Below the pieces are notes generated by a model. That model did not search any database. It saw only the letters and a program-made list of their open reading frames with translations, and was not told the DNA's origin. Shown here in pieces: positions 43,668 to 51,926 of a DNA stretch of 64,000 bases (position 1 is its first letter; every line of letters starts with the position of its first letter). A program made the position numbers and the translations under genes. The stretch comes from Chryseobacterium sp. RU37D. Lineage in GTDB: Bacteria; Bacteroidota; Bacteroidia; Flavobacteriales; Weeksellaceae. The stretch spans positions 1 through 64,000 of the forward strand of contig NZ_FTMM01000009.1 of the NCBI RefSeq assembly GCF_900156075.1, in the 5' to 3' direction.

Positions 43668-45005
43668 TTGAAAACCCATTTCATAGCCATAGGCGGAAGC
43701 GCCATGCACAATCTAGCCATTGCATTAAAGGATAAAGGATATCAGGTGACAGGTTCGGATGATGCCATTTTTGAGCCGTCAAAATCCAGACTTGAAAAAA
43801 AAGAAATTTTACCCGCAGAAATGGGCTGGTTTCCGGAAAAGATCACTTCGGATATTGATGCCGTAATTCTCGGTATGCATGCCCACCAGGACAATCCTGA
43901 ATTGGCAAGAGCTAAGGAACTTGGCCTGAAAATATATTCGTATCCGGAATTTTTATACGAACAATCGAAAAACAAAACCAGAGTTGTTATTGCAGGTTCT
44001 CACGGGAAAACCACAATTACTTCCATGATTCTTCATGTTTTGAATTTTCATCAGAAAGATGTGGATTTCATGGTAGGAGCTCAGCTGGAAGGTTTTGATT
44101 GTATGGTTAAATTAACCAAAGACAACGATTTTATGGTTTTGGAAGGAGATGAATATCTTTCCTCACCCATTGATCTCCGTTCAAAATTTTTGCTGTATCA
44201 GCCAAATATTGCTTTGATGAGCGGTATCGCCTGGGATCACATCAATGTTTTTAAAACTTTTGATGATTATGTAAAGCAGTTCAGAAAATTTATAGCAAGC
44301 ATTACGCCAGGCGGGGTTTTAGTGTATAATGAAGAAGATGCTGAGGTGGTAAAAGTTGTTGAAGATGCTGAAAATTATTTCAGAAAAATACCTTACAAAA
44401 CGCCTGAATATCTGATTATCAATGGAAAAGTTCACTTAAAAACCGAAATGGGCGATATTCCTCTTTCCGTTTTCGGAGCACACAATCTGCTGAATATGGA
44501 AGGGGCAAGACACATCTGCCAGCAATTGGGAATTATGGACGAAGATTTCTATGAAGCAATCATGAGCTTTAAAGGAGCTTCAAAGCGTCTTGAAAAAGTA
44601 GAAAGAAAAGACAAAGGAACACTTTATAAAGATTTTGCCCATGCTCCAAGCAAGGTAAAAGCAACAGTAAAGGCTTTTCAGGAACAATTTAAAGATGAAA
44701 AAAAATACGGCTTTCTGGAACTTCATACCTATTCAAGCCTGAATCCTGTTTTTCTTGAACAATATGACCATGCAATGGACTGGCTTGACGAGGCAGTAGT
44801 TTTCTACTCTGAAGATGCTTTGAAAATCAAAAGAATGGAGCCTATATCTCCTGAGCTGATCAAAGAAAAATTTAAAAATAAAAATCTCAGGGTCTTTACC
44901 AATGCAGAAGATCTTCACGCTTACTGGAATACGTTGGATAAAACGAATGGCGTTTATCTGATGATGAGCTCCGGAAATTTCGGCGGCCTGGATTTGACCA
45001 AATAA
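43668..45005 (+). CDS. mpl: UDP-MurNAc:L-Ala-gamma-D-Glu-meso-DAP ligase (murein recycling), TTG start
   Basis: A 445-residue Mur-ligase family enzyme that joins recycled tripeptide to UDP-MurNAc. The N-terminal Rossmann domain begins KTHFIAIGGSAMHNLAIAL; the P-loop is VIAGSHGKTTITSM, followed by the central ligase domain (FMVLEGDEYLSSPIDLRSKF, IALMSGIAWDHINVF) and the C-terminal domain (YKDFAHAPSKVKATVKAF). MurC would show a similar fold, but the ID of the start and the DFAHAP block fit Mpl. The only suitable start is TTG 43668, two bases after the lipoprotein stop. It fits the cell-wall amidase at 8607 in peptidoglycan recycling. Confidence 0.82.
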   Translation: MKTHFIAIGGSAMHNLAIALKDKGYQVTGSDDAIFEPSKSRLEKKEILPAEMGWFPEKITSDIDAVILGMHAHQDNPELARAKELGLKIYSYPEFLYEQSKNKTRVVIAGSHGKTTITSMILHVLNFHQKDVDFMVGAQLEGFDCMVKLTKDNDFMVLEGDEYLSSPIDLRSKFLLYQPNIALMSGIAWDHINVFKTFDDYVKQFRKFIASITPGGVLVYNEEDAEVVKVVEDAENYFRKIPYKTPEYLIINGKVHLKTEMGDIPLSVFGAHNLLNMEGARHICQQLGIMDEDFYEAIMSFKGASKRLEKVERKDKGTLYKDFAHAPSKVKATVKAFQEQFKDEKKYGFLELHTYSSLNPVFLEQYDHAMDWLDEAVVFYSEDALKIKRMEPISPELIKEKFKNKNLRVFTNAEDLHAYWNTLDKTNGVYLMMSSGNFGGLDLTK

Positions 45006-45019
45006 ATTTCACTATAAAA

Positions 45020-45122
45020 AAGAGGATGTCTCAAAAGGTAAAATAATGCTGTGAGAGCCTCCTAAACGACAAAAGTTGTCAGACAGGAGCCCGAGAGAGT
45101 GGTACTTTTGAGACAGTCTCTT
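45020..45122 (+). terminator. Complex nested hairpin after mpl
   Basis: Outer arms AAGAGGATGTCTCAAAAG and CTTTTGAGACAGTCTCTT pair over 18 bases with two mismatches. Inside are CCTCCT/AGGAG and gacaa/ttgtc stems, so the whole 100 bases fold. It ends in a T-rich run and can terminate mpl transcription, but it is much larger than needed and may be a REP-like or mobile element. Confidence 0.7.
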
Positions 45123-45123
45123 C

Positions 45124-45466
45124 TTATTTTTTATCATCTTTATCATTAGGAAGCGGACGATTTTGTGGGAGACGAATGGCTAAATCCGGATTCATCATAT
45201 TGACTATCGAAATATTATCATTAACAGTTTCCTGATTATAAGTCTGATTCACACCCTGTTGCCGCAGCCTGGCCCCAGAATATTCTGCTGATTTTGAGTA
45301 TTGATAGCCTTTTCAAACATAATTCCTGTAGAATGGGTGGCACTTCCAAAAGCGAAAGCCGGAGTTTCAGGTAGATTGTTTACAGTAGTCTGCGTCTTTT
45401 CGTTTGTACTTTTGTCGTTTTTTACATTAGAACAGCATTTTCTGTCAGTTTCCCTTCTTCTGACAT
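45124..45466 (-). pseudogene. Frameshifted RebB-like (R-body) gene
   Basis: Pieces in different frames on the minus strand join into one short protein: MSEEGKLTENA at the start, then LPETPAFAFGSATHSTGIMF and EKAINTQNQQNILG, then after a frameshift AAAT, then QGVNQTYNQETVNDNISIVN and MMNPDLAIRLPQNRPL. The pattern PAxAxG...A...QQQNIxxQAATTQGV is that of RebB family R-body subunits. At least three frameshifts (near 45440, and two within 45230-45250) break it. R bodies are coiled protein ribbons; no other reb gene is visible. Confidence 0.6.
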
Positions 45467-45545
45467 GGTATTAATTTTTTAGATATGATTGATTAAGGTT
45501 AAAATTTATTTCAAATATGATTAAAAAATTACATCCAAAGAAAAT

Positions 45546-45616
45546 CTCTCGCAAATTTGGCAGATAACGCAGACTTTTAAAGTAATAATCTGCGTTATCC
45601 GCCAAATCTGTGAGAG
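45546..45616 (-). repeat. Large imperfect hairpin, dispersed repeat type
   Basis: Arms of 28 bases, ctctcgcaaatttggcagat...cgcaga and the complement, differ at only a few positions. Related phrases (tctcgcagatttagcgaatta, ataatccgctaaatct) flank the MITE-like repeat near 48972 and 49199. Twenty bases after the aldo/keto reductase stop, it may also terminate that gene. Confidence 0.75.
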
Positions 45617-45636
45617 AAAAATTAATATTTATTCTA

Positions 45637-46512
45637 TCAGATATCCGCTACTGAGCTCAACATTTTCTTTTCCCAAGCTATATCTTTCGGGTCAAAAAAT
45701 AGCCTTTTGCCAGTATCCAGAGAACGGACAGTATTCATTTCATCGTCTGTAAGTTCAAAATCAAAAACATTGAAATTTTCCTCAATTCTTGATGATGTTA
45801 CAGATTTCGGGATCACGCAGAACCCTTCCTGTAAATGCCATCTAAGGATAATCTGAGCAACAGTTTTGCTGTATTTTCCTGTGATAGATTTTAGTTTCTC
45901 ATTATCCAAGAGGCCTGCATTTCCGTTTCCAAGCGGGCTCCAGGGTTGGGTAATAATATTATTTTCTTTATTGTACATCTGAAGTTCTTTTTGCTGAAAA
46001 ATCGGATGTAATTCAATTTGGTTAATTACCGGAAGAACCTTTGCATTTGCCTTTAGCTCCTCCATTTTTTCAATCGTAAAATTACAAACGCCAATTGCTT
46101 GAATTTTTCCTTCTTCATATAATTCTTCCATTGCTTTCCAGGCTCCTGTGAAATCCGCGTAAGGCCAGTGAATGAGGTACATATCTAGATAATCCAGCTG
46201 TAATCTGTCTAGCGTTCTCTGGAATGCAGATTTTGCTTCTCCGTATGTTGTGTCCTGAACCCAAAGTTTTGACGTGATAAATAATTTGTCTCTATCCACA
46301 CCACTATTTCTGATTGCATCTCCCACTGCATTTTCATTAAGATAAATTGCAGCAGTATCAATCATTCTATATCCGGTATGAATAGCCTTGATCACAGCAT
46401 TTTCACATTCTTTCAAATCCTCCATCTGCCATACCCCAAAACCCAATGCGGGGATATCAATACCGTTATTCAATGTAATTACTGGCTGTTCTGTGTATTT
46501 TTTTTGTTCCAT
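45637..46512 (-). CDS. Aldo/keto reductase
   Basis: A 291-residue NADPH-dependent oxidoreductase of the AKR5-like branch. The barrel motifs GFGVWQMEDLKECENAV, GYRMIDTAAIYLNENAVGDA (catalytic Asp and Tyr), LFITSKLWVQD (Lys), YLDMYLIHWPY (His) complete the tetrad. C-terminal VIPKSVTSSRIEENFNVF is the cofactor site. The substrate is not predictable; small aldehydes such as methylglyoxal are typical. It stands alone, with a hairpin behind it. Confidence 0.9.
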   Translation of the reverse strand: MEQKKYTEQPVITLNNGIDIPALGFGVWQMEDLKECENAVIKAIHTGYRMIDTAAIYLNENAVGDAIRNSGVDRDKLFITSKLWVQDTTYGEAKSAFQRTLDRLQLDYLDMYLIHWPYADFTGAWKAMEELYEEGKIQAIGVCNFTIEKMEELKANAKVLPVINQIELHPIFQQKELQMYNKENNIITQPWSPLGNGNAGLLDNEKLKSITGKYSKTVAQIILRWHLQEGFCVIPKSVTSSRIEENFNVFDFELTDDEMNTVRSLDTGKRLFFDPKDIAWEKKMLSSVADI

Positions 46513-46751
46513 AATTAAATTTTAATGTAAAGTCTAACAAATTTCCGATAAAATTTTTGAATTTCTTGTTACCATTTTTACCTGCTTTTAAACTTCATCC
46601 AGATAATGATTAAATTTCCAATTGATATTCCATGAAACGTTAACCGGATTTTAATAAGCCAAACTCTTTTTATTCATCATTTTTCTAAATAAAACTTTGA
46701 TATGATCAATTTCTTCAATGTAATTTGTCTCAACAGCCGTATATTAAAGCC

Positions 46752-46912
46752 CCTTTCCTTTTGGAAGATAAATTAAAAGAAAGAGAGGCAAAATTTGAAA
46801 ATTATGTCTTTGGCAGAATCACGTTGTAACCGACCGAAGAGTAATCACATGGCAAAACCCTCAATCTGCAAAAAGTCTTGGTGAAGCTATTTTAAATGAA
46901 TTCAATAAATAT
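46752..46912 (+). pseudogene. Remnant of a DJ-1/PfpI family gene
   Basis: One frame reads PFLLEDKLKERE then AKFENYVFGRITL and stops; the next frame continues VTDRRVITWQNPQSAKSLGE then AILNEFNKY. Joined, this is the C-terminal end of a DJ-1/PfpI (type 1 glutamine amidotransferase-like) protein, normally ...VTDGRLVTGQNPxSA. The catalytic Cys part upstream is missing. In 46513-46750 nothing else is recognisable. Confidence 0.65.
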
Positions 46913-46955
46913 TTAATCTTACAAAAATCTGGCTTATATAAACCTCATAAGAATG

Positions 46956-46990
46956 AAAATCGCTTCTCAATATTAGGAAGCGATTTTTGT
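46956..46990. terminator. Bidirectional terminator before the AhpD-like gene end
   Basis: AAAATCGCTTC/GAAGCGATTTT with a 10-nt loop, 26 bases downstream of the minus-strand stop at 47016. Confidence 0.8.
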
Positions 46991-47015
46991 AAATAACTTT
47001 ATTAGATAGTTGAGT

Positions 47016-47459
47016 TTATTTTTCAATCGGAGCATAGGTACTTATTGCGATTCTGTTCCATGCATTGATGGTGATAATTGCCATGATAATCTGTGAAATG
47101 GTGAGCTCGTCAAAAAGCTGTTTTGCCTTGTAATACGTTTCTTCCATAAGGCCTTTCTGGCTGATGAGAGTGATTTCTTCAGTCATTTCCAAAAGCGCCT
47201 GCTCTTCTTCAGTGAAAAAGTTTTTCGCTTCTCTCCAGGCGCTCAAAATAAAAATTCTCTGAGGAGTTTCACCGTATTTGAGGGCATCTTTTGTATGCAT
47301 ATCAAGGCAGAACGCGCACCCGTTGATCTGAGAAGCTCTTATTTTGATTAATTCTTTCTGAATAGGACTTAGTGAAACGTTCTGTAAGTAACTTTCCAGT
47401 CCAAGCATTGCTTTGTAGGCTGCCTTATCGGTCGTTGCCATATCGAATCTTGTGCTCAT
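47016..47459 (-). CDS. Carboxymuconolactone decarboxylase/AhpD family protein
   Basis: A 147-residue protein with the alkylhydroperoxidase core KIRASQINGCAFCLDMHTKD: the CAFC pair and His four residues later are the AhpD-type redox site. Such proteins reduce peroxides or maintain redox partners. It lies 5 bases after a DoxX gene and downstream of a Crp-type regulator gene, all on the minus strand, so the three form a likely stress-response operon. Confidence 0.88.
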   Translation of the reverse strand: MSTRFDMATTDKAAYKAMLGLESYLQNVSLSPIQKELIKIRASQINGCAFCLDMHTKDALKYGETPQRIFILSAWREAKNFFTEEEQALLEMTEEITLISQKGLMEETYYKAKQLFDELTISQIIMAIITINAWNRIAISTYAPIEK

Positions 47460-47464
47460 AATTT

Positions 47465-47917
47465 TTATATTTTTTTCGTTAAATTATCTATAGTTAATGA
47501 ATATTTTTCCTGATTAGCCAACAGGAAAGCCGCCGCACTTCCTACCCATACAGAATAGTCTAAGGGAGCTTTAGCCCCCGACGCAATGGTCATTGATAAA
47601 GCAAAAATCAGCAGTAAAAATCCGGCTCCGCAGGCTGCTAACCTGGTTTTGAACCCGATCAGTAAAAGCAAAGGCAAAAGTATTTCTAAAAATGTAGCTG
47701 CATATGCTGAGAAAATCTGCAAACCCTTCGAGAGAAAAAATGTCAATTGCCCGGTATATTTTTCAAAATTTTCCCAATTTCCCCATGCGGAATTTTTGCC
47801 CCAGAATCCGAGCCGATCAGCAACCGCGGACAGCATGGTCACAGCAATTGCAATCCTTAAAAATAATTGTGAATATAGATTTCTTTTGCCTGTCATAATA
47901 TTGAATTTTAATAACAT
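47465..47917 (-). CDS. DoxX family membrane protein
   Basis: A 150-residue protein with four membrane segments (LFLRIAIAVTMLSAVADRLG, AYAATFLEILLPLLLLIGF, AACGAGFLLLIFALSMTIAS, SVWVGSAAAFLLA). This is the DoxX/SURF4-like fold, a family linked to redox and detoxification. The first ATG (47917) gives MLLKFNIMTGKRN; the second, at 47896, is also possible. It precedes the AhpD-like gene by 5 bases and follows the Crp-like gene by 42. Confidence 0.82.
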   Translation of the reverse strand: MLLKFNIMTGKRNLYSQLFLRIAIAVTMLSAVADRLGFWGKNSAWGNWENFEKYTGQLTFFLSKGLQIFSAYAATFLEILLPLLLLIGFKTRLAACGAGFLLLIFALSMTIASGAKAPLDYSVWVGSAAAFLLANQEKYSLTIDNLTKKI

Positions 47918-47959
47918 GACAAAGCTCCGATTTGGGATTGGTAAAAATCTTAAACTGGT

Positions 47960-48532
47960 TTAAGAACGTAATTTGGCCCTGATTTCACTCAAATATTCCG
48001 GGGTAAAACCGAGAAAAGAGGCGACAAGATATTGTGGAATTCTCTGGATAAATTCGGGGTAATGCGTGCTGAAATGCACATAGAGCTCTTCCCTGCTCAT
48101 CTCATATAAAAAACGGATTCTTCTCTCTGAAGCCGCATAGGCCCTCTGATAAACTATCCTGAAATATTTTTCCATCAAAGGATGTTCCCTGAATAATTTT
48201 TCCTGGCTTTGAAAATCAATCTCCAAAATGATAGAACGCTCTACCGACTGAATATAAAAATCTGATTTTAAATGTCTTTCATAAGCAAAAGTATCGGTAA
48301 TCCACCAGTTTTCAATGGCGAATTCTGTGGTCTGCTCCACTCCTTTTTCATTAACGAAGAACTTTCGAAGACAACCTTTTACAACAAAATACATGGATTT
48401 ACAAATTTCACCATCAAGCATTAGATTATGTTTTTTTTTAACTTCCCATACCTGAAAAAAAGAGAGTATTGAAGAAAATTCTTCATCATTTATACTAATA
48501 AATTTATCTAAATGTGCTCTGAAAGTTTCCAT
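47960..48532 (-). CDS. Crp/Fnr family regulator
   Basis: A 190-residue protein. The cyclic-nucleotide-binding beta-roll (KKHNLMLDGEICKSMYFVVK, GCLRKFFVNEKGVEQTTEFA) is followed by a dimer helix and a shortened winged HTH (RIPQYLVASFLGFTPEYLSE). No Cys cluster for iron-sulfur binding is seen. This type is common in Bacteroidota, often next to the oxidoreductase it controls, so the downstream DoxX and AhpD-like genes are plausible targets. A DUF1304 gene diverges from it. Confidence 0.88.
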   Translation of the reverse strand: METFRAHLDKFISINDEEFSSILSFFQVWEVKKKHNLMLDGEICKSMYFVVKGCLRKFFVNEKGVEQTTEFAIENWWITDTFAYERHLKSDFYIQSVERSIILEIDFQSQEKLFREHPLMEKYFRIVYQRAYAASERRIRFLYEMSREELYVHFSTHYPEFIQRIPQYLVASFLGFTPEYLSEIRAKLRS

Positions 48533-48598
48533 TTTTGAAATTAATTAATCAAACTTAACTTTATTTTTTTAGTTTTACAATGACAAAAACAGGAAATC

Positions 48599-48964
48599 AT
48601 GGAAATCATTTCAAAAATATTAATTGCTATTGTAGCCATTGAACATCTTTACATTCTTTGGATGGAAATGTTTGCGTGGGAAACCAAAGGAAAGGAGGTT
48701 TTCAAATCTGCCTTGCCAGCAGAAATGTTTAAGCCGACAAAAGGTTTAGCCGCCAATCAGGGGCTATATAACGGTTTTCTTGCCGTGGGACTGATATGGT
48801 CATTTTTAATTGAAGATTCGAAATGGCAGACGAATATTGCATTATTTTTCCTGGGATGTGTTGCCATTGCCGGAATTTACGGTGCTATCTCTGCAACGAA
48901 AAAGATATTTTTTGTTCAAGCTTTGCCGGCGATTTTAGCTATTGTTGTTGTGCTTTTAAAATAA
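48599..48964 (+). CDS. DUF1304 family membrane protein
   Basis: A 121-residue protein with four hydrophobic segments. The N-terminus ILIAIVAIEHLYILWMEMF and AANQGLYNGFLAVGLIWS with GIYGAISATKK are signature features of DUF1304. Function unknown. It is divergent from the Crp-like gene (66-base spacer), so they may share a control region. Confidence 0.88.
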   Translation: MEIISKILIAIVAIEHLYILWMEMFAWETKGKEVFKSALPAEMFKPTKGLAANQGLYNGFLAVGLIWSFLIEDSKWQTNIALFFLGCVAIAGIYGAISATKKIFFVQALPAILAIVVVLLK

Positions 48965-48969
48965 ATTTG

Positions 48970-49216
48970 ATCTCGCAGATTTAGCGAATTATACAGAAGT
49001 TTGTAATAAATTTAAACTTTTTTAAAGTTTTTAGGAGCAATTTCCCGCTTTTCACTATATCTTTTGTTTCGCTTCGCTACACAAAAGGATGCCGTTACAA
49101 TCGGGGCTATGGTTATTGTCCCCTATTTAAGCAATAGTAAAGATCTTTGAAAATTAAAAGTTTAAACAGATTTAGTAAAAAATCAAAATTAAATTCAAAT
49201 AATCCGCTAAATCTAC
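48970..49216. repeat. MITE-like structured repeat, copy B, nested in a second inverted repeat
   Basis: The inner element (about 49008-49172) has terminal repeats AATTTAAACTTTTTT and AAAGTTTAAACAG, with a core at 49032-49112 nearly identical to 11103-11182 (atctttttgtttcgcttcgctac becomes cttttgtttcgcttcgctac, and gccgttacaatcgggg). It is flanked by gcagatttagcgaattat at 48976 and ataatccgctaaatct at 49199, an outer inverted repeat of another family. No gene is present. Confidence 0.8.
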
Positions 49217-49223
49217 AGAATAA

Positions 49224-49691
49224 TTAAAATCCAAAAACCTTTAACAATTTTCCTTTTAATTTTTCACTTTGAAATTGACCTTCGTGATATTCAACCAAAT
49301 TCTGGTCTTTATCTATAATAATCCACAACGGATAAACAGGCTGATTTTTATTCTTCGACAAAGCCAGCACTAACTCATGAATTCCCGAATTTCCATTAGG
49401 CAGATAATTAAATTCTTTTCCCTGAAAACGGATTTTTTCTTTTGTTTTTTCCGCTTCAAAATTGATGAAATAGAAGTTGTTATTGATTAATTTAATCAAA
49501 TCTTTATCTTTATTAAGTTCAAAAGATTCGATTTTGCAAACCGTGCACCAGCTTGTATATATATGAATAATGGTCGGTCTCGGACTTTCTTTATGGAATT
49601 GTTCAAGATCAGAAAAAGTGCTTGTTTTTATCTGTGAAAAATAAAAATAAGGCACTGATATTAGAAATAAAAATATGATTAAACTTTTCAT
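49224..49691 (-). CDS. Periplasmic thioredoxin-like protein
   Basis: A 155-residue protein with a signal peptide (LIIFLFLISVPYFYFSQ). The redox motif is IIHIYTSWCTVCKIESFEL, a CxxC site in a thioredoxin fold of the DUF255/thioredoxin_7 kind. It overlaps the TonB receptor gene by 4 bases (ATGA), so it is translationally coupled to it and may serve disulfide or metal chemistry of the receptor's cargo, which is inference. Confidence 0.85.
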   Translation of the reverse strand: MKSLIIFLFLISVPYFYFSQIKTSTFSDLEQFHKESPRPTIIHIYTSWCTVCKIESFELNKDKDLIKLINNNFYFINFEAEKTKEKIRFQGKEFNYLPNGNSGIHELVLALSKNKNQPVYPLWIIIDKDQNLVEYHEGQFQSEKLKGKLLKVFGF

Positions 49692-51760
49692 TTCAAAATA
49701 TATTTCACTCCCAAAAAACCTCTGATTTTCTGCATCGGAGCATATCCGTACGTTGTATCAAAGGTGTAATGATAAGGATTATTGACAGGATCATCTACAT
49801 ATCTGTCAAAAGGGTCAAACGGGCGCATTAATGGATCTTTTGGAGTAAAATTGAATAGATTTTTAATTCCTGCATACACCACATATCCGGATTTGAAACT
49901 TTTTGAAACCTGAATATTGGCCAGCGAATAAAACGGGGAATATTCCGGGCGGTAATCATTGGGAAGTACCGGAAGGCGCATCGGTCCATAAAACTGTCCC
50001 GTAAAGTCAATCGTCAGATTGTTCTTCAATTTGTAACTCAAATTATAAGTCCCACTCCATTTTGGCGCGTGAAGCTGCTGCGATTTTTCATTTTCTCCAT
50101 CAAATCTCTGATAAACATCAAGATAAGTCACTCCGATATTAACACCCAAAGGAAAGGTAAAATTATAATCCAGATTCATAGAAATACCTCTTGAAATTCC
50201 GTACCCATGTAGATTATCATAAATAATTTTCTCAGGATCGGTATCAAAATTACCCACGATTTTATTGCTGAAATAAGTATAAAATGCAGAAGCGTCAAGA
50301 TTGATCAAGCGATCTCCTACAGGAATTTTCCACACATAATTTATATTTCCGTTAATCGATTTTTCAGGCTTTAAACTTGATTTAATCACAACTTCCCTTG
50401 AGCCGGTAAGCGCCGCATGATCTTCCGTAAATAAATTCACCACCCGAAAACCCGTTCCAAAATTGAATCGTAATGTATGATAAGGATTGGGGGAAAATTT
50501 CCATGCAAAACGAGGGGAATGAACAGCATGATGAATTTTATCATAATCAAATCTATACCCAACCAAAAGCATATTTTTTTCGTTAATTTCCCATTGATCC
50601 TGAATAAACGCTCCAAAAATAGGTGATTTCATGGGTGAATTTGTCAAGCCATCCGCAGATAAGGTTCCGGGCGTATTGTCATCATAAAACGTCTTTTTAA
50701 AAGTGAATCCTACAATCAGATCATGATTTCCCAATTTTTTATCCCAATAGGTCTGTGCAAAAGCTACTTTCTGCGTTGCAGTAAAAGGATTGGCTCCGTA
50801 AAAAGAATTCTGATCGTGGAAATTATAAGACAACTGGGTGACAATATTCTCTTTCAAAGGCCACTGATAAACCCCGAAAGCCTCTATCCTGTTCGTATAA
50901 ATGCTTTCGCCGTACACTTCATTACTTCCACGATATGATTTATTCCATTGCATTTCGCCACCGAATCGGTCTTCATACAAATATCTTAGGGCAAAGCTGG
51001 CCTGCCAGTTCTCCTTCCTCTGGAAATTCCATTTATTAAAAACAGAGATTCTGTTCTGAAGAGCGGCATCAGTGAAATTGTCTTTATTTTCGTCAAATCT
51101 TTTGGTATAGTTAAAATAATTCAGGCTTAATAAAGAAGCTGCTTTTTTACCTAAATTAAATTTTGTTGACAAATCCAGGTTATTTTCACTCCAGGTAGTC
51201 GTCATCAGATCAACACTTAACTTGGGAGCTGCCAACGCATTTTTTGTAATAATATTAATAACCCCGCCCATAGCCTCGGAGCCATAAAGGGATGAAGCCG
51301 GGCCTTTTACCACTTCTATCCTGTCGATCAGGCTATTAGGAATTCCACTTAACCCATAAACTGTTGACAATGAGCTTACAATCGGCATTCCGTCAATCAG
51401 AATCATGGTGTAAGGACCTTCCAGCCCGTTGATATGGATATCTCCTGTATTACAAACAGAGCAATTCAGCTGGGGCTTTACCCCATTCACCATAGAAATT
51501 GCCTCAAAAATATTAGGAGTGGGATTTTTCTGGAAAAATTTCTGACTGTATATCTCTACGGCAACCGGGCTTTTTGATTTACTTATGGGCTTTATTGTTC
51601 CTGTAATGACAACATCATCAATCATCTTTGTTTTTATTTCCTGCTTGTTTACAATTTTTACCGAATCAGTTATTTTTGATTGATTAATATCTAAACTGTC
51701 TGCTTGCTGTGAAAAACAGTAAGTCGAAAAAAGGAGTACAGAAAACAATATTCGTTGCAT
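49688..51760 (-). CDS. TonB-dependent outer-membrane receptor
   Basis: A 690-residue receptor with a signal peptide (LFSVLLFSTYCFSQQ). The plug domain is clear (IDDVVITGTIKPISKSKSP, INGLEGPYTMILIDGMPIVS, IDRIEVVKGPASSLYGSEAM, GGVINIITK), followed by a 22-strand type barrel ending GFLGVKYILK. There is no N-terminal carboxypeptidase-like domain. The plug shows a CSVCNTGD motif, two Cys close together, unusual for this family and possibly metal-related; copper or iron uptake is conceivable. The thioredoxin-like gene follows with an ATGA overlap. Confidence 0.9.
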   Translation of the reverse strand: MQRILFSVLLFSTYCFSQQADSLDINQSKITDSVKIVNKQEIKTKMIDDVVITGTIKPISKSKSPVAVEIYSQKFFQKNPTPNIFEAISMVNGVKPQLNCSVCNTGDIHINGLEGPYTMILIDGMPIVSSLSTVYGLSGIPNSLIDRIEVVKGPASSLYGSEAMGGVINIITKNALAAPKLSVDLMTTTWSENNLDLSTKFNLGKKAASLLSLNYFNYTKRFDENKDNFTDAALQNRISVFNKWNFQRKENWQASFALRYLYEDRFGGEMQWNKSYRGSNEVYGESIYTNRIEAFGVYQWPLKENIVTQLSYNFHDQNSFYGANPFTATQKVAFAQTYWDKKLGNHDLIVGFTFKKTFYDDNTPGTLSADGLTNSPMKSPIFGAFIQDQWEINEKNMLLVGYRFDYDKIHHAVHSPRFAWKFSPNPYHTLRFNFGTGFRVVNLFTEDHAALTGSREVVIKSSLKPEKSINGNINYVWKIPVGDRLINLDASAFYTYFSNKIVGNFDTDPEKIIYDNLHGYGISRGISMNLDYNFTFPLGVNIGVTYLDVYQRFDGENEKSQQLHAPKWSGTYNLSYKLKNNLTIDFTGQFYGPMRLPVLPNDYRPEYSPFYSLANIQVSKSFKSGYVVYAGIKNLFNFTPKDPLMRPFDPFDRYVDDPVNNPYHYTFDTTYGYAPMQKIRGFLGVKYILK

Positions 51761-51873
51761 GAAATAAAATTGTTAGACAAAACTAACAATTAATTTTAGA
51801 ATAACAAAACTTTTATTTTTTATTTAATTAAATGATTAAAAAACAAAGTCAGTTTTTCCTGATAAAAAATGTT

Positions 51874-51905
51874 TTTAGCCAATTCATTAAAAAATATTAA
51901 ATTTG
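51874..51905 (+). promoter_or_regulatory. Promoter of hmgA
   Basis: TAAATTTG (51898-51905) fits TAnnTTTG, 21 bases before the ATG; the -33 position has TTTA. Confidence 0.6.
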
Positions 51906-51926
51906 AGAAACAAGATTAAGAGAAAA

